64,000 nt of DNA, taken from the NCBI RefSeq assembly GCF_001187725.1, contig NZ_LGIQ01000009.1, forward strand, positions 1,611,493-1,675,492, read 5' to 3'. The notes under the pieces are model-generated. The model did no database searches. It saw nothing but the letters and a program-made list of their open reading frames with translations, and had not been told where the DNA came from. The translations under genes were made by a program, and so were the position numbers. Source of the stretch: Brevibacillus reuszeri (GTDB taxonomy: Bacteria; Bacillota; Bacilli; Brevibacillales; Brevibacillaceae). Shown one piece after another: positions 34,707 through 43,506 of this stretch; position 1 is the stretch's first letter; every line of letters begins with the position of its first letter.

Positions 34707-35627
34707 TTGTTCAGTTATGTAGTAAAGCGGTTGCTGCAAATGATACCGACTCTGATTGGAGTCTCTATTCTCACATTTTTGATGATTCACGCAGTTCCTG
34801 GCGACCCTGCCCGTATGATCGCGGGACCAGAAGCGTCTGCCGAAGAAGTGGCTGTGGTAAGAGAAAGCCTGGGACTGGACCAGCCCTTGTACGTACAGTA
34901 CGGGAAATATGTGTCCCATCTGCTTCAGGGAGACTTGGGTACATCACTGCGTTCTGAGCGCCCTGTTCTCGATGAGATATTGGGACGCTTTCCTTCGACC
35001 ATCACTTTGACCGTTATGGCGATTGTAGTCATGGTCGTGATTGGTCTTTTTGCCGGTATCTTTTCCGCTACAAGACCAAACAGTCTGATTGATAATGCGA
35101 CCATGATGATCTCGCTTTTCGGTATTTCCTTGCCAGTATTTTGGCTCGGTCTCATGCTTATTTTGCTCTTTGCCTACTATTTGAATCTGCTCCCATCAGG
35201 GGGAAATGACGGCTTCCGCCATTTTATTCTGCCTGCCATAGCTTTGGGGTTGTCTTCTTCTGCGATCCTCGCCCGGCTGACGCGATCCAGCATGCTGGAA
35301 GTCATCAATCAGGATTTTGTACGAACAGCGAGGGCAAAGGGTGTAAGAGAAAAGCTCGTAATTTACAAGCACACCCTCAAAAATGCCATGATCCCGATCA
35401 TTACGATTATTGGACTGGAATTTGGGACGCTACTGGGTGGAGCCGTTTTGACCGAAACGGTGTTTTCCATTAACGGATTGGGGCGCTTCATTATTCAATC
35501 AATCCAATTTCGGGACTATCCCTCCATCCAAGGAAGCATTTTGTTCGTCGCGGCCATTTTTGTCATCATCAATCTGATTGTGGATCTCTGTTATGGCTTG
35601 GTCGATCCGCGCGTGAAATACGATTAG
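34707..35627 (+). CDS. dppB: Peptide ABC importer permease, DppB type
   Basis: A 306-residue permease with about six helices. The N-terminus is YVVKRLLQMIPTLIGVSILT, followed by HAVPGDPARMIAGPEASAEE (a DppB/OppB signature) and the coupling loop RTARAKGVREKLVIYKHTLK. TTG start, with GAGGAGG seven bases upstream. It pairs with the following DppC-type permease. Confidence 0.94.
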   Translation: MFSYVVKRLLQMIPTLIGVSILTFLMIHAVPGDPARMIAGPEASAEEVAVVRESLGLDQPLYVQYGKYVSHLLQGDLGTSLRSERPVLDEILGRFPSTITLTVMAIVVMVVIGLFAGIFSATRPNSLIDNATMMISLFGISLPVFWLGLMLILLFAYYLNLLPSGGNDGFRHFILPAIALGLSSSAILARLTRSSMLEVINQDFVRTARAKGVREKLVIYKHTLKNAMIPIITIIGLEFGTLLGGAVLTETVFSINGLGRFIIQSIQFRDYPSIQGSILFVAAIFVIINLIVDLCYGLVDPRVKYD

Positions 35628-35640
35628 AGGGGAGCACATC

Positions 35641-36543
35641 ATGAGTCAGATAGATTTGGCACTGCAGCAGGATGAGAGCAAGGCGGAACAGACCTATGCC
35701 AGCCGGTCACAGTGGAAGCTGATGCTAGGTCGGTTCAAGAAAAACAAGCGTGCGTTGTTCGGATTTTGGATGGTGATTCTCTGTTTGGTCGTCGCGGTGC
35801 TGGCAAAATGGATTGCTCCGTATGATCCCATCGAGCAAAACATGGAGATCATGCTGGAGGGGCCGAGCTGGAGTCATCCTTTTGGTACGGACGAATTTGG
35901 GCGGGATATTTTTTCGCGAATTATACATGGAACACAAATATCGTTGATGACCGGATTTGTCGGGGTACTGATCGCGGTCGTAATCGGGGTTGCCCTCGGT
36001 ACAATCTCCGGTTATTTCGGCGGACTTGCTGATTCGATGATTATGAGAATTATGGATATTTTTATGGCGTTTCCCAGCTTCTTGCTGGCGCTGGCGATTG
36101 TCAGCGTGCTCGGACCCGGCATGGTCAACGTCATGATTGCAATTGGTATTTTTTCAGTGCCGACCTTTGCCCGGCTGTCCCGAAGCTCGGTCATAGCTAT
36201 CAAGGACAAGGAGTATATCGAAGCCGTAAAAGCAATGGGCGGCAGTCACTTTCACATCATTATCAAGCACGTGATTCCAAACAGTATCGCGCCGATAATC
36301 GTTTTGTCTACGATGCGTATCGCCACTGCTATCATCACGGCTGCAGGCTTGAGCTTTCTCGGAATGGGCGCACAGCCACCGACGCCAGAATGGGGCGCCA
36401 TGCTCAGTACAGGAAGAGAATATTTGAGGGTCGCTCCCCATGTAAGCACCATGCCAGGACTGGCGATTATGTTCCTGGTTTTGGGATTCAACATGCTGGG
36501 GGACGGATTACGCGATGCGCTCGACCCCAAGATGAAGCTGTAA
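35641..36543 (+). CDS. dppC: Peptide ABC importer permease, DppC type
   Basis: A 300-residue permease with a cytoplasmic N-terminal tail of about 45 residues, then about six helices. It shows the DppC/OppC marker HPFGTDEFGRDIFSRIIHGT and the coupling loop EAVKAMGGSHFHIIIKHVIP. AGAGGGG precedes the ATG. It forms the channel with DppB. Confidence 0.94.
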   Translation: MSQIDLALQQDESKAEQTYASRSQWKLMLGRFKKNKRALFGFWMVILCLVVAVLAKWIAPYDPIEQNMEIMLEGPSWSHPFGTDEFGRDIFSRIIHGTQISLMTGFVGVLIAVVIGVALGTISGYFGGLADSMIMRIMDIFMAFPSFLLALAIVSVLGPGMVNVMIAIGIFSVPTFARLSRSSVIAIKDKEYIEAVKAMGGSHFHIIIKHVIPNSIAPIIVLSTMRIATAIITAAGLSFLGMGAQPPTPEWGAMLSTGREYLRVAPHVSTMPGLAIMFLVLGFNMLGDGLRDALDPKMKL

Positions 36544-36577
36544 ATATGTTTGCATCTGTACAGGGGGAGGGACAGCA

Positions 36578-37552
36578 TTGAAACCGACATTACTTGAGAT
36601 CAAAGGATTGAAAACGTATTTCCAAACGGATGAGGGTGTAGTGCCAGCCGTGGACGGGGTAGATATCACTGTCTATGAGGGGGAGACGGTCGGCATTGTA
36701 GGTGAATCGGGCTGTGGCAAAAGTGTTACCTCATTGACGACGATGAGACTGACTCCCGGAAAAGTCGTCGACGGCTCGATTACGTTTCAGGGACGAGATC
36801 TTCTCGCTCTCTCCGATGAAGAAATTCGCAAAGTACGTGGCAACGAGATGGCGATGATCTTTCAGGAGCCGATGACCTCGCTGAATCCGGTTTTCACGAT
36901 CGGGCAGCAGATCGGTGAAGCCGTACAAATCCATATGCAATACAACAAGCAGCAAGCCAAACAAAGAACGATTGAGATGCTGAAGCTGGTCGGCATTCCG
37001 CGCGCTGAGCAGATTGTGGACGAGTATCCGCATCAGTTGTCTGGCGGAATGAGACAGCGTGTGATGATCGCCATGGCGATGTCTTGCAATCCAAAGCTGT
37101 TGATTGCAGATGAGCCTACCACTGCACTGGATGTCACGATCCAGGCACAGATTCTGGATTTGATGAGAGAATTAAAGGAACAACACAACACGGCGATTAT
37201 GATGATCACGCATGATTTAGGGGTGGTAGCGGAGATGTGTGATCGAGTCGTTGTCATGTATGCGGGGAAAGTAGTGGAGGAAGCCGATGTGGTTACCCTT
37301 TTTACCAATCCGAAGCATCCCTATACACAAGGCTTGATGAAATCAATTCCTCGCCTGGATGGAGCTGAGAAGCGTCTTTACTCCATCAAAGGAAGTGTGC
37401 CGATACCGGGAACCTTGCGCAAAGGCTGTACGTTTGCTCCGCGCTGTGAATACGCTACAGACATTTGCAGGGAAGGCGTTCCAGAGCTGATAAAAGTCGA
37501 AGAAGGACATTCCTGCAGGTGCTGGCTCTACGGGGCAAAGGAGGATCAGTGA
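36578..37552 (+). CDS. dppD: Peptide ABC importer ATP-binding protein, DppD type
   Basis: A 324-residue ATPase with Walker A GESGCGKSVTSL, Q-loop IFQEPMTSLNPVFTIG, signature LSGGMRQRVMIAMAM, Walker B LLIADEPTTALD and H-loop MITHDLG. The C-terminal extension CTFAPRCEYATDICREGVP carries the cysteines typical of OppD/DppD oligopeptide ATPases. TTG start, seven bases after a GGGGGAGGG site. Its stop overlaps the next ATG (TGATG). Confidence 0.95.
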   Translation: MKPTLLEIKGLKTYFQTDEGVVPAVDGVDITVYEGETVGIVGESGCGKSVTSLTTMRLTPGKVVDGSITFQGRDLLALSDEEIRKVRGNEMAMIFQEPMTSLNPVFTIGQQIGEAVQIHMQYNKQQAKQRTIEMLKLVGIPRAEQIVDEYPHQLSGGMRQRVMIAMAMSCNPKLLIADEPTTALDVTIQAQILDLMRELKEQHNTAIMMITHDLGVVAEMCDRVVVMYAGKVVEEADVVTLFTNPKHPYTQGLMKSIPRLDGAEKRLYSIKGSVPIPGTLRKGCTFAPRCEYATDICREGVPELIKVEEGHSCRCWLYGAKEDQ

Positions 37553-38517
37553 TGGCGAAATCACCTCTTATCGAAATCAGGAATTTGAAAAAATACTATC
37601 CGATCAGAAAAGGGCTCTTAAAGCGAGTCGTGAACCATGTAAAAGCAGTAGATGGACTGGATTTTACCATCTATAAAGGGGAGACACTCGGGCTTGTTGG
37701 CGAGAGCGGATGCGGGAAGTCGACAACAGGAAGGACCATTTTGCAGCTGCTGCAGCCTACAGAGGGAGAGGTCATTTACGAGGGGAAAAACTTGGTGGGC
37801 ATGCGTCATAGCCAGCTGCGCAAATTACGCAAAAGCATGCAAATGGTGTTTCAGGACCCGTATGCCTCTCTGGACCCGAGACTGACTGTTGGTCAAATTA
37901 TCGCGGAGCCGATCGAGATTCACGGACTGTACTCCGGCAAGGAAAAAGACAAGCGAGTCCATGAGCTGCTGCATGTCGTGGGGCTCAATAGTTATCACGC
38001 CAAGCGGCATCCTCACGAATTTAGCGGCGGTCAGAGGCAGCGGATCGGGATTGCCCGTGCACTTGCTCTGGAACCAAAGCTGATTGTAGCAGACGAACCT
38101 GTCTCTGCTCTCGATGTGTCTATTCAGTCGCAGGTCATCAATCTGCTGCAAGATTTACAGGGGCAATTTGGACTTACCTACCTGTTTATCGCTCACGATT
38201 TAAGTGTCGTGAAGCATATCAGTGACCGTGTTGGCGTCATGTATTTGGGCCGGATGGTGGAGCTGGCTGATAAAAACGAGATATATGAATCTCCCTTGCA
38301 TCCGTATACGAGAGCACTTCTATCCGCAGTTCCTGTGCCAGACCCGTTAGCAAAAAGAGAGCGTATCGTCCTTCAGGGAGATGTGCCGAGCCCGGCTAAT
38401 CCGCCTCAGGGCTGCACCTTCCATCCTCGCTGCGCCGAGTGTATGGACATTTGCCGTACAAAAAGGCCGGAATGGAAGAATATAAACGGGCACTATGTAG
38501 CGTGCCATCTCTATTAG
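37552..38517 (+). CDS. dppF: Peptide ABC importer ATP-binding protein, DppF type
   Basis: A 321-residue ATPase with Walker A GESGCGKSTTGRTI, Q-loop VFQDPYASLDPRLTVG, signature FSGGQRQRIGIARAL, Walker B IVADEPVSALD and H-loop IAHDL. The C-terminal CTFHPRCAECMDICRTKRPE is the oligopeptide-ATPase cysteine tail. The frame is open from 37465, but ATG at 37552 overlaps the DppD stop and has AAGGAGGATC upstream. It completes the importer. Confidence 0.95.
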   Translation: MAKSPLIEIRNLKKYYPIRKGLLKRVVNHVKAVDGLDFTIYKGETLGLVGESGCGKSTTGRTILQLLQPTEGEVIYEGKNLVGMRHSQLRKLRKSMQMVFQDPYASLDPRLTVGQIIAEPIEIHGLYSGKEKDKRVHELLHVVGLNSYHAKRHPHEFSGGQRQRIGIARALALEPKLIVADEPVSALDVSIQSQVINLLQDLQGQFGLTYLFIAHDLSVVKHISDRVGVMYLGRMVELADKNEIYESPLHPYTRALLSAVPVPDPLAKRERIVLQGDVPSPANPPQGCTFHPRCAECMDICRTKRPEWKNINGHYVACHLY

Positions 38518-38530
38518 CTTTTGCTTCCAA

Positions 38531-38574
38531 AAAAAAGACCGAGTGGGCCTGATCAATAGGCTACTCGGTCTTTT
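38531..38574. terminator. Bidirectional terminator, overlapping the LysR gene end
   Basis: AAAAGACCGAGT pairs with ACTCGGTCTTTT around an inner GCCT/AGGC stem. It serves the importer operon, and the last four codons of the LysR gene on the other strand lie in its right arm. Confidence 0.9.
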
Positions 38575-39457
38575 GACAGTGCTGAGTGTTTATATACGTA
38601 ACGAAGCGCTCGACTGTAGAGAGCGCCAGCGATGATTGACGATAAAGCATCCATGTTTTTCGGAGCAGTGCTTCGCCGTTTTGATAGTGCAAATCGATGG
38701 CGTAAAAATCATCACGATCGGTTATGGACCCACGAGGTACGATCGAGTAGCCCAGTCCGTTGGTGACCATTTCTTTGCAGGTTTCGACTTTATCTACATT
38801 CATAATGATCAGAGGCGGGTCACTAAAACGGTCCAGCCACCAATTATCAATTGTCTTGGTGATTAACGGATTGGTCGGATTCAAACGACTTTTGGCCGGT
38901 AAATAATTGATCCGCGGAAGCCGTGGCAGCTCGTCTATCCTGATTTCTTGTTTGGAGATGATGCACAAAGGCTCCTCCGTGATGAGAGATTTCTCCTCCA
39001 GCCATTTGTAATCGCCAGTGACAATCCCCACATGAACATCTTCATTTTGCAGTAATTTCACTACTTCGGAGCTCCAGCCCGTATTTACATTGATTTCAAC
39101 CTTTGGATACAAAACGAGAAACTGCTTGATCAGAGAAGGCAGCTTATATAAGGCAAAATTGCTCGAACAACCGATCCGCAGTGAACCCTGCACATCATTG
39201 CTCATGCTCAGGACATGATCCTTTGCTTTTCTTTTTTCCAGAAGCATCTTCTTTGCGTATTTCACCAAGTATTCGCCTTCTGGAGTGAAGCTGATTTTCT
39301 TGTTGGTGCGATAAATCACTTTGACTCCGAATTCGATTTCAATTTGCTGAATCCGATAGGTTAATGCTGGTTGGGAAATGAACAGCTTTTCAGCTGCTCG
39401 CGTCAGGTTCTTTTCATCGTAGATTGCTTCTAGTAAGGACCAGTCTTGGTCATTCAC
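38561..39457 (-). CDS. LysR-family transcriptional regulator
   Basis: A 298-residue LTTR with N-terminal helix-turn-helix (NLTRAAEKLFISQPALTYRI) and effector-binding domain (SLRIGCSSNFALYKLPSLI onward). GTG start with a GGGGGCGG-type site upstream. It is convergent with the dpp-like operon. Its target cannot be read from position; it could control that operon in trans. Confidence 0.92.
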   Translation of the reverse strand: MNDQDWSLLEAIYDEKNLTRAAEKLFISQPALTYRIQQIEIEFGVKVIYRTNKKISFTPEGEYLVKYAKKMLLEKRKAKDHVLSMSNDVQGSLRIGCSSNFALYKLPSLIKQFLVLYPKVEINVNTGWSSEVVKLLQNEDVHVGIVTGDYKWLEEKSLITEEPLCIISKQEIRIDELPRLPRINYLPAKSRLNPTNPLITKTIDNWWLDRFSDPPLIIMNVDKVETCKEMVTNGLGYSIVPRGSITDRDDFYAIDLHYQNGEALLRKTWMLYRQSSLALSTVERFVTYINTQHCQKTE

Positions 39458-39589
39458 AGGTTGTCCGCCCCCTTTTCCCGTTAGGGCTATTCTACATGAG
39501 CGGTAACGAGTTGAAAAGTTTGATCAGTTCATAATTGCCTGACCATTTATTTGGGTCCCATGCTGCAATATTTTCCTTCCATTAAATGT

Positions 39590-39595
39590 TATGAT
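39590..39595 (+). promoter_or_regulatory. Extended -10 promoter element
   Basis: TGT-TATGAT (39587-39595) is an extended -10; no good -35 lies 17 bases upstream. It lies 36 bases before the GTG of the acidic hypothetical protein and is the likely promoter of the 39.6-kb unit. Confidence 0.4.
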
Positions 39596-39631
39596 ACAGG
39601 CATGGAAGAATCGTAAAAAGGGGAGAGGATC

Positions 39632-40174
39632 GTGAGTAATCCTATGCTAGAAGAGATCAAAAGAAGCGAGGTTCCGTGGCAGAGACTGACGACCGCCTAT
39701 GGCAGGGGGAGCGAGCTGCCACTATTGATGGATCAGGGGAATTTCGAGGAGATCGCCAACCTGATTGAGCATCAAAGCACGCTTTGGCAAGTAACGCCGT
39801 GGGTATTGCTGTTTATGCTGCGCGACCTAAAGACAAAGCAGCCAGAAGACGTGATGCCGGAAGAAATCAACTGTTATTTGTGTGTTACCGATGCATTGAG
39901 TGGCAGAGATGTAGAGGAATGGGAGCCTGTTGCCCAGATGACATCACTGCTGAATGATGAATTTTTATGGCCAGAGGATGAAGAGGAGGACGAGCTGCTT
40001 TGGGAGGACGAAGAGCCGCCTGGGTATGCCGAGCACCCTTTTACCAGCTATTATTATTACAGCTATCAGCTGCTGCGAGATGCTGTGCCTGTCTTTGAAA
40101 ACGTACAAGCACACAATCAAAACATAGCCGAGGTAGTTTCCGAGCTGCTGAAACAAATAAAAGAGATCGGTTGA
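39632..40174 (+). CDS. Hypothetical acidic protein
   Basis: A 180-residue soluble protein with no signal peptide. A strongly acidic stretch lies near residues 110-128 (WPEDEEEDELLWEDEEPPG), preceded by hydrophobic/Trp-rich helices (LIEHQSTLWQVTPWVLLFML) and followed by a Tyr-rich segment (TSYYYYSYQLL). I do not recognise the family; the composition is like that of small immunity-type proteins, but that is no more than a resemblance. GTG start with GGGGAGAGGA upstream. Co-transcribed with the next small gene. Confidence 0.7.
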   Translation: MSNPMLEEIKRSEVPWQRLTTAYGRGSELPLLMDQGNFEEIANLIEHQSTLWQVTPWVLLFMLRDLKTKQPEDVMPEEINCYLCVTDALSGRDVEEWEPVAQMTSLLNDEFLWPEDEEEDELLWEDEEPPGYAEHPFTSYYYYSYQLLRDAVPVFENVQAHNQNIAEVVSELLKQIKEIG

Positions 40175-40176
40175 TA

Positions 40177-40374
40177 ATGGGTACTCAAATATTTGAAGGC
40201 TTTTTGCGCTTTGCCAACGTTTATCAATATCTTTTCTTATTGATTCTGAGCCATCCGTTTAAAAAGCTGTTGCAGGATGACAAAGCGAGATATTTGAAAA
40301 TCGGGCAGATTGACGAAGAGGTCAGATTGTTTTACGAAGAGAAAAGCGCAGTGACAGCGTACAAGGATAAATGA
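40177..40374 (+). CDS. Small hypothetical protein
   Basis: A 65-residue protein with an aromatic, hydrophobic N-terminal half (FLRFANVYQYLFLLILSHPF), possibly one membrane-associated helix, and a charged C-terminal half. ATG at 40177 follows the upstream stop by two bases; the in-frame TTG at 40171 overlaps that stop. No strong ribosome site, so expression probably depends on translational coupling. Not recognised. Confidence 0.55.
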   Translation: MGTQIFEGFLRFANVYQYLFLLILSHPFKKLLQDDKARYLKIGQIDEEVRLFYEEKSAVTAYKDK

Positions 40375-40464
40375 GGGATACATCACATAATCTTTTGATA
40401 TTTCCTCTATATTTTTTCCCTAGAATCGTTCACATAAGATCAGCAGATGAAGGAGAAATGGATT

Positions 40465-41235
40465 GTGACAAAGCCTTTAATCGGTTGTACAACCTACTAC
40501 ATCAATGCCTTTGAAGAAAACAAGCATCGCTTTATCGTAGCTCAGGATCATTTCACGTCAGCGATTGATGATCCGCTCAGTATTCATCGGGCAGGTGGAA
40601 TTCCAGTGCCGATTCCGCTCATTGACGAAGATGAATACATCGATTCCTTGTTGGATCGACTGGATGGTCTGATGTTCATCGGTGGAAGCGATGTGAGTCC
40701 AAGTCTATATGGACAGCCGTATAAAAAAGGATTGGGGCATATTGATCCTGCCCGTGACAAGTTTGAGCTGAAGCTGCTCGACAAGGCTGTGAAAAGAAAC
40801 CTGCCGTTATTCGGGATATGCCGTGGCTTGCAGCTGCTAAATGTTTATTTTGGGGGAACATTGGTACAAGATATTGAACGAGGCTATCCTACCGAAATTA
40901 ATCATGCAGGGTTTTTCGCGCCAAAATCGAATATCGCCCACAAGGTGAAGCTGTCCGAGGAGCACATGCTGTATCCGTGTTTTGGAAAAGAAGAACTGGC
41001 TGTTAACAGTTTTCACCACCAGATGATTGATAAGCTGGGAGATGGTTTGGAAGCAGCGGCGATATCAGAGGATGGCATTATCGAAGCGATTGTTCACAAA
41101 CAGTATCCGTTTTTAGTCGCTGTCCAATGGCATCCGGAAATGATGTTCGAAACGGAGCAGGAGCAGCTCAAACTGTTCCAGCTATTCGTCGACTTCATTA
41201 AAAACAGCCAAGAGTGTGTTCAAGTTAGCAGCTAA
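40465..41235 (+). CDS. Gamma-glutamyl-gamma-aminobutyrate hydrolase-like class I amidotransferase (peptidase C26)
   Basis: A 256-residue protein of the PuuD group, which hydrolyses gamma-glutamyl amides such as gamma-Glu-GABA in putrescine breakdown. Catalytic Cys is in GICRGLQLLN (residue 119), with the His-Glu pair in WHPEMMFET. Further family marks are GGSDVSPSLYGQ and INHAG. GTG at 40465 is eight bases after AAGGAGA; the ATG at 40447 lacks a site. No other putrescine genes are adjacent, so the true substrate is unclear. Confidence 0.9.
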   Translation: MTKPLIGCTTYYINAFEENKHRFIVAQDHFTSAIDDPLSIHRAGGIPVPIPLIDEDEYIDSLLDRLDGLMFIGGSDVSPSLYGQPYKKGLGHIDPARDKFELKLLDKAVKRNLPLFGICRGLQLLNVYFGGTLVQDIERGYPTEINHAGFFAPKSNIAHKVKLSEEHMLYPCFGKEELAVNSFHHQMIDKLGDGLEAAAISEDGIIEAIVHKQYPFLVAVQWHPEMMFETEQEQLKLFQLFVDFIKNSQECVQVSS

Positions 41236-41244
41236 TTTATCAAA

Positions 41245-41276
41245 GACGCGGGTAGCGAAGGTGCTCCCGCGTTTTT
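41245..41276 (+). terminator. Rho-independent terminator of the C26 hydrolase gene
   Basis: ACGCGGG and CCCGCGT flank an inner loop with GTAGC/GGTGCT, followed by TTTTT, ten bases after the stop. Confidence 0.85.
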
Positions 41277-41398
41277 AACCTCCTCGTTATTTCTCCACTG
41301 TGCTCCTCACTGACTATAAATTTACATTTATTCCCTTGTTTTGAAATTTATCATCTTATTACTCAATTCAAACTTTTGTATTGGATGTATGACAAATG

Positions 41399-41427
41399 TT
41401 GACTTTTTAGGTCTATCCTACTAAAAT
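41399..41427 (+). promoter_or_regulatory. Sigma-A-type promoter for the riboswitch operon
   Basis: TTGACT (41399-41404), spacer of exactly 17, TAAAAT (41422-41427). It would start RNA about 120 bases ahead of the aptamer. The stretch between the promoter and the aptamer holds no gene. Confidence 0.6.
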
Positions 41428-41552
41428 GATGGTTGATATTGGGTATGATTCCCAACGAACCCGGATTTTTTTGTCAGATTTGTAGGACTCTTTGCTTATT
41501 TGGGATCGTTATTAACTGCGTCATTAATTCCATACGTTTACTTTCCATTCGA

Positions 41553-41636
41553 AAGGGCAAACCCACTGAAAAGTGGAGACGCAAAGCTATAGGGGCTAAG
41601 ATGCAGATCATATGCATGATGCCAGCCAGTTGCCGA
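41553..41636 (+). ncRNA. Cyclic-di-GMP-I (GEMM-I) riboswitch aptamer
   Basis: The conserved GEMM-I elements occur in order: AGGGCAAACC (41554-41563); a hairpin CCACT-GAAA-AGTGG with a GNRA tetraloop (41563-41576); GACGCAAAGC, the tetraloop-receptor and ligand-pocket side (41578-41587); a second, longer hairpin beginning GGGGCTAAG; and GCCAGCCAGTTGCCGA (41621-41636). The outer helix GGCAA pairs with TTGCC. This matches the known aptamer that binds cyclic-di-GMP. The expression platform terminator follows at 41668. It precedes a chemoreceptor and an HD-GYP phosphodiesterase gene. Confidence 0.92.
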
Positions 41637-41667
41637 CGACAGACGCGAGATTTTTTTGATCTGTTTA

Positions 41668-41701
41668 GAACTCCTTTTAGTTGGAAAGGGGTTCTTTTTT
41701 T
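41668..41701 (+). terminator. Riboswitch expression-platform terminator
   Basis: GAACTCCTTT and AAAGGGGTTC (one G-U pair) around TAGTTGG, followed by seven T. It lies 31 bases after the aptamer and 55 bases before the chemoreceptor start, so ligand binding probably toggles read-through. Whether the ligand turns genes on or off cannot be decided by eye. Confidence 0.85.
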
Positions 41702-41756
41702 GTTGCAATTTTTCCTGATTTTCACAATTTATTTAACAAAAAGCGAGGTGGTCATT

Positions 41757-43451
41757 GTGAAATTGACGATCGGAAAAAAATTAATCGGAGCATTTCTGTT
41801 CATAGCGATTTTGATGGTGATTACGAGTGGGATTTCCACGTACTACCTTCAAAGGATCGATGAAGCGGAAACGGATTTGATTGAAAGACGAGTCGTCATT
41901 CTGTCGAATATTCAAAAGATCCAAGCAGAAGCTGCCAAGGAGAATAGCAGACTACGAGGTTATTTATTGACAGGTGAGCAGGAGTTTTTGAATGATTTGC
42001 AGACTTCCTATGGAACGGTCATGACTCTGATCAATGAAACCTTATTAGTCTCCCGGATCCAGGAATTCCAGGATGGTTTACATGAATTACAGGCGATGAA
42101 TCAGGAATACAAGCAAAAGTACGAGCCACTGATTGCGATGGTGCAGAACAATCAGCCTGCGGAAGAAATAAAGAGCTATTATATGCGGGAAGTTTTGCCC
42201 TATGGAAGAAAGCTGGACCCACAGACAGAAAAGCTGACCGCCTATCAGCTTCAATCCATGAATGAAGCCAGTAGCCGCAACACTGAGATAGTTGATACGG
42301 CGATTGCGAATGTGATCATGCTCAGTATTGGCGCGATTGTCTTGGCGATTTTGATTGGTTATTTTGGCTCACGGATGATATCGAGACCGATTGTGGCAAT
42401 ATCCCTTGCGGCAGAGCGAATCGCCCAAGGAGATTTAACAGCGGAAGAGCTACGCTTCAAAAATCAAGATGAGATCGGTAGCCTGGCTGCCTCCTTTAAC
42501 CGTATGGTGGATAATCTGCGGGACTTGGTTCGGCAAATTAGTATCAGCTCTGAGCATGTCACGATGTCCTCTGAAGAATTGACAGCGAGTGCGGGACAGT
42601 CGACACAGGCATCGGAGACGATCACGATGACGATTCAGGAAGTGACGACGAATACCGAGATGCAGGCACGCAGCGTGGGCGAAAGTGTGATCGCAATTAA
42701 CGAAATGTCCTCCGGTGTAGAGCAAATTGCATCAAGTGCGCAGTATACCTCCGCATTATCTGTCCAAACCTCGCAAAAGGCACTGGAAGGAAACAAGGCG
42801 ATCCAAACAACTGTGAAGCAAATGGATTCGATCCACGAGACGATGAATCATTTGGCGATATCGGTAACAGAAATGGAAGAGCATTCAAAAGAAATCGAAC
42901 AAATCGTAGAGGCTATCACTGCCATCTCTGCACAAACGAATCTTTTGGCTTTGAACGCAGCGATCGAAGCAGCGCGAGCAGGAGAGCAAGGCAGAGGGTT
43001 TGCCGTTGTTGCTGATGAGGTGCGGAAGCTGGCAGAGCAATCAACGCATTCTGCGGAGAAAATTGCGAATCTGGTATCCACCATCAAAAACCATACACAT
43101 AAGGTAGTAGCGTCGATGGAAATGGGGATGAAAGAGGTCGATAGCGGAATTCAGGTCGTTCATGCTGCCGGACAATTATTTGAGCAAATCAAGAGCGACA
43201 TTGATGCCGTTTCAGGACAGGTACAGGAAATATCAGAAGCCTCCCAGCAAATAACTGCGAGCACAGAACAAATCGTGCATGCCATCGAAGAAATATCCGA
43301 GGGCTCAAAGGTCGTAGCGACAGAATCGCAAAACGTATCAGCTTCTGCCGAGGAGCAGCTGGCTGCTATGGAGGAAATCTCATCTTCTGCTTCGTCATTA
43401 ACCAAAATGGCCGAAGATTTACAGCATGTAGTGGGTAAATTCAAGGTTTAG
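41757..43451 (+). CDS. Methyl-accepting chemotaxis protein
   Basis: A 564-residue receptor. Helix one is near residues 10-33; a four-helix-bundle sensor follows (KENSRLRGYLLTGEQEFLND resembles CHASE3-like sensors); helix two is near 182-205; then HAMP (SRPIVAISLAAERIAQGDLT) and the signalling domain with the hairpin tip AQTNLLALNAAIEAARAGEQ and GFAVVADEVRKLAEQS. The frame is open to 41433, but that region is the riboswitch; GTG at 41757, preceded by GCGAGGTGG, is the start. It lacks a visible C-terminal CheR-docking pentapeptide. Confidence 0.93.
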   Translation: MKLTIGKKLIGAFLFIAILMVITSGISTYYLQRIDEAETDLIERRVVILSNIQKIQAEAAKENSRLRGYLLTGEQEFLNDLQTSYGTVMTLINETLLVSRIQEFQDGLHELQAMNQEYKQKYEPLIAMVQNNQPAEEIKSYYMREVLPYGRKLDPQTEKLTAYQLQSMNEASSRNTEIVDTAIANVIMLSIGAIVLAILIGYFGSRMISRPIVAISLAAERIAQGDLTAEELRFKNQDEIGSLAASFNRMVDNLRDLVRQISISSEHVTMSSEELTASAGQSTQASETITMTIQEVTTNTEMQARSVGESVIAINEMSSGVEQIASSAQYTSALSVQTSQKALEGNKAIQTTVKQMDSIHETMNHLAISVTEMEEHSKEIEQIVEAITAISAQTNLLALNAAIEAARAGEQGRGFAVVADEVRKLAEQSTHSAEKIANLVSTIKNHTHKVVASMEMGMKEVDSGIQVVHAAGQLFEQIKSDIDAVSGQVQEISEASQQITASTEQIVHAIEEISEGSKVVATESQNVSASAEEQLAAMEEISSSASSLTKMAEDLQHVVGKFKV

Positions 43452-43506
43452 TACCGCAAGAAAGCCACGACAGAGGTTTTCTTACAACGTCTAAAAAACA
43501 AGGTGC

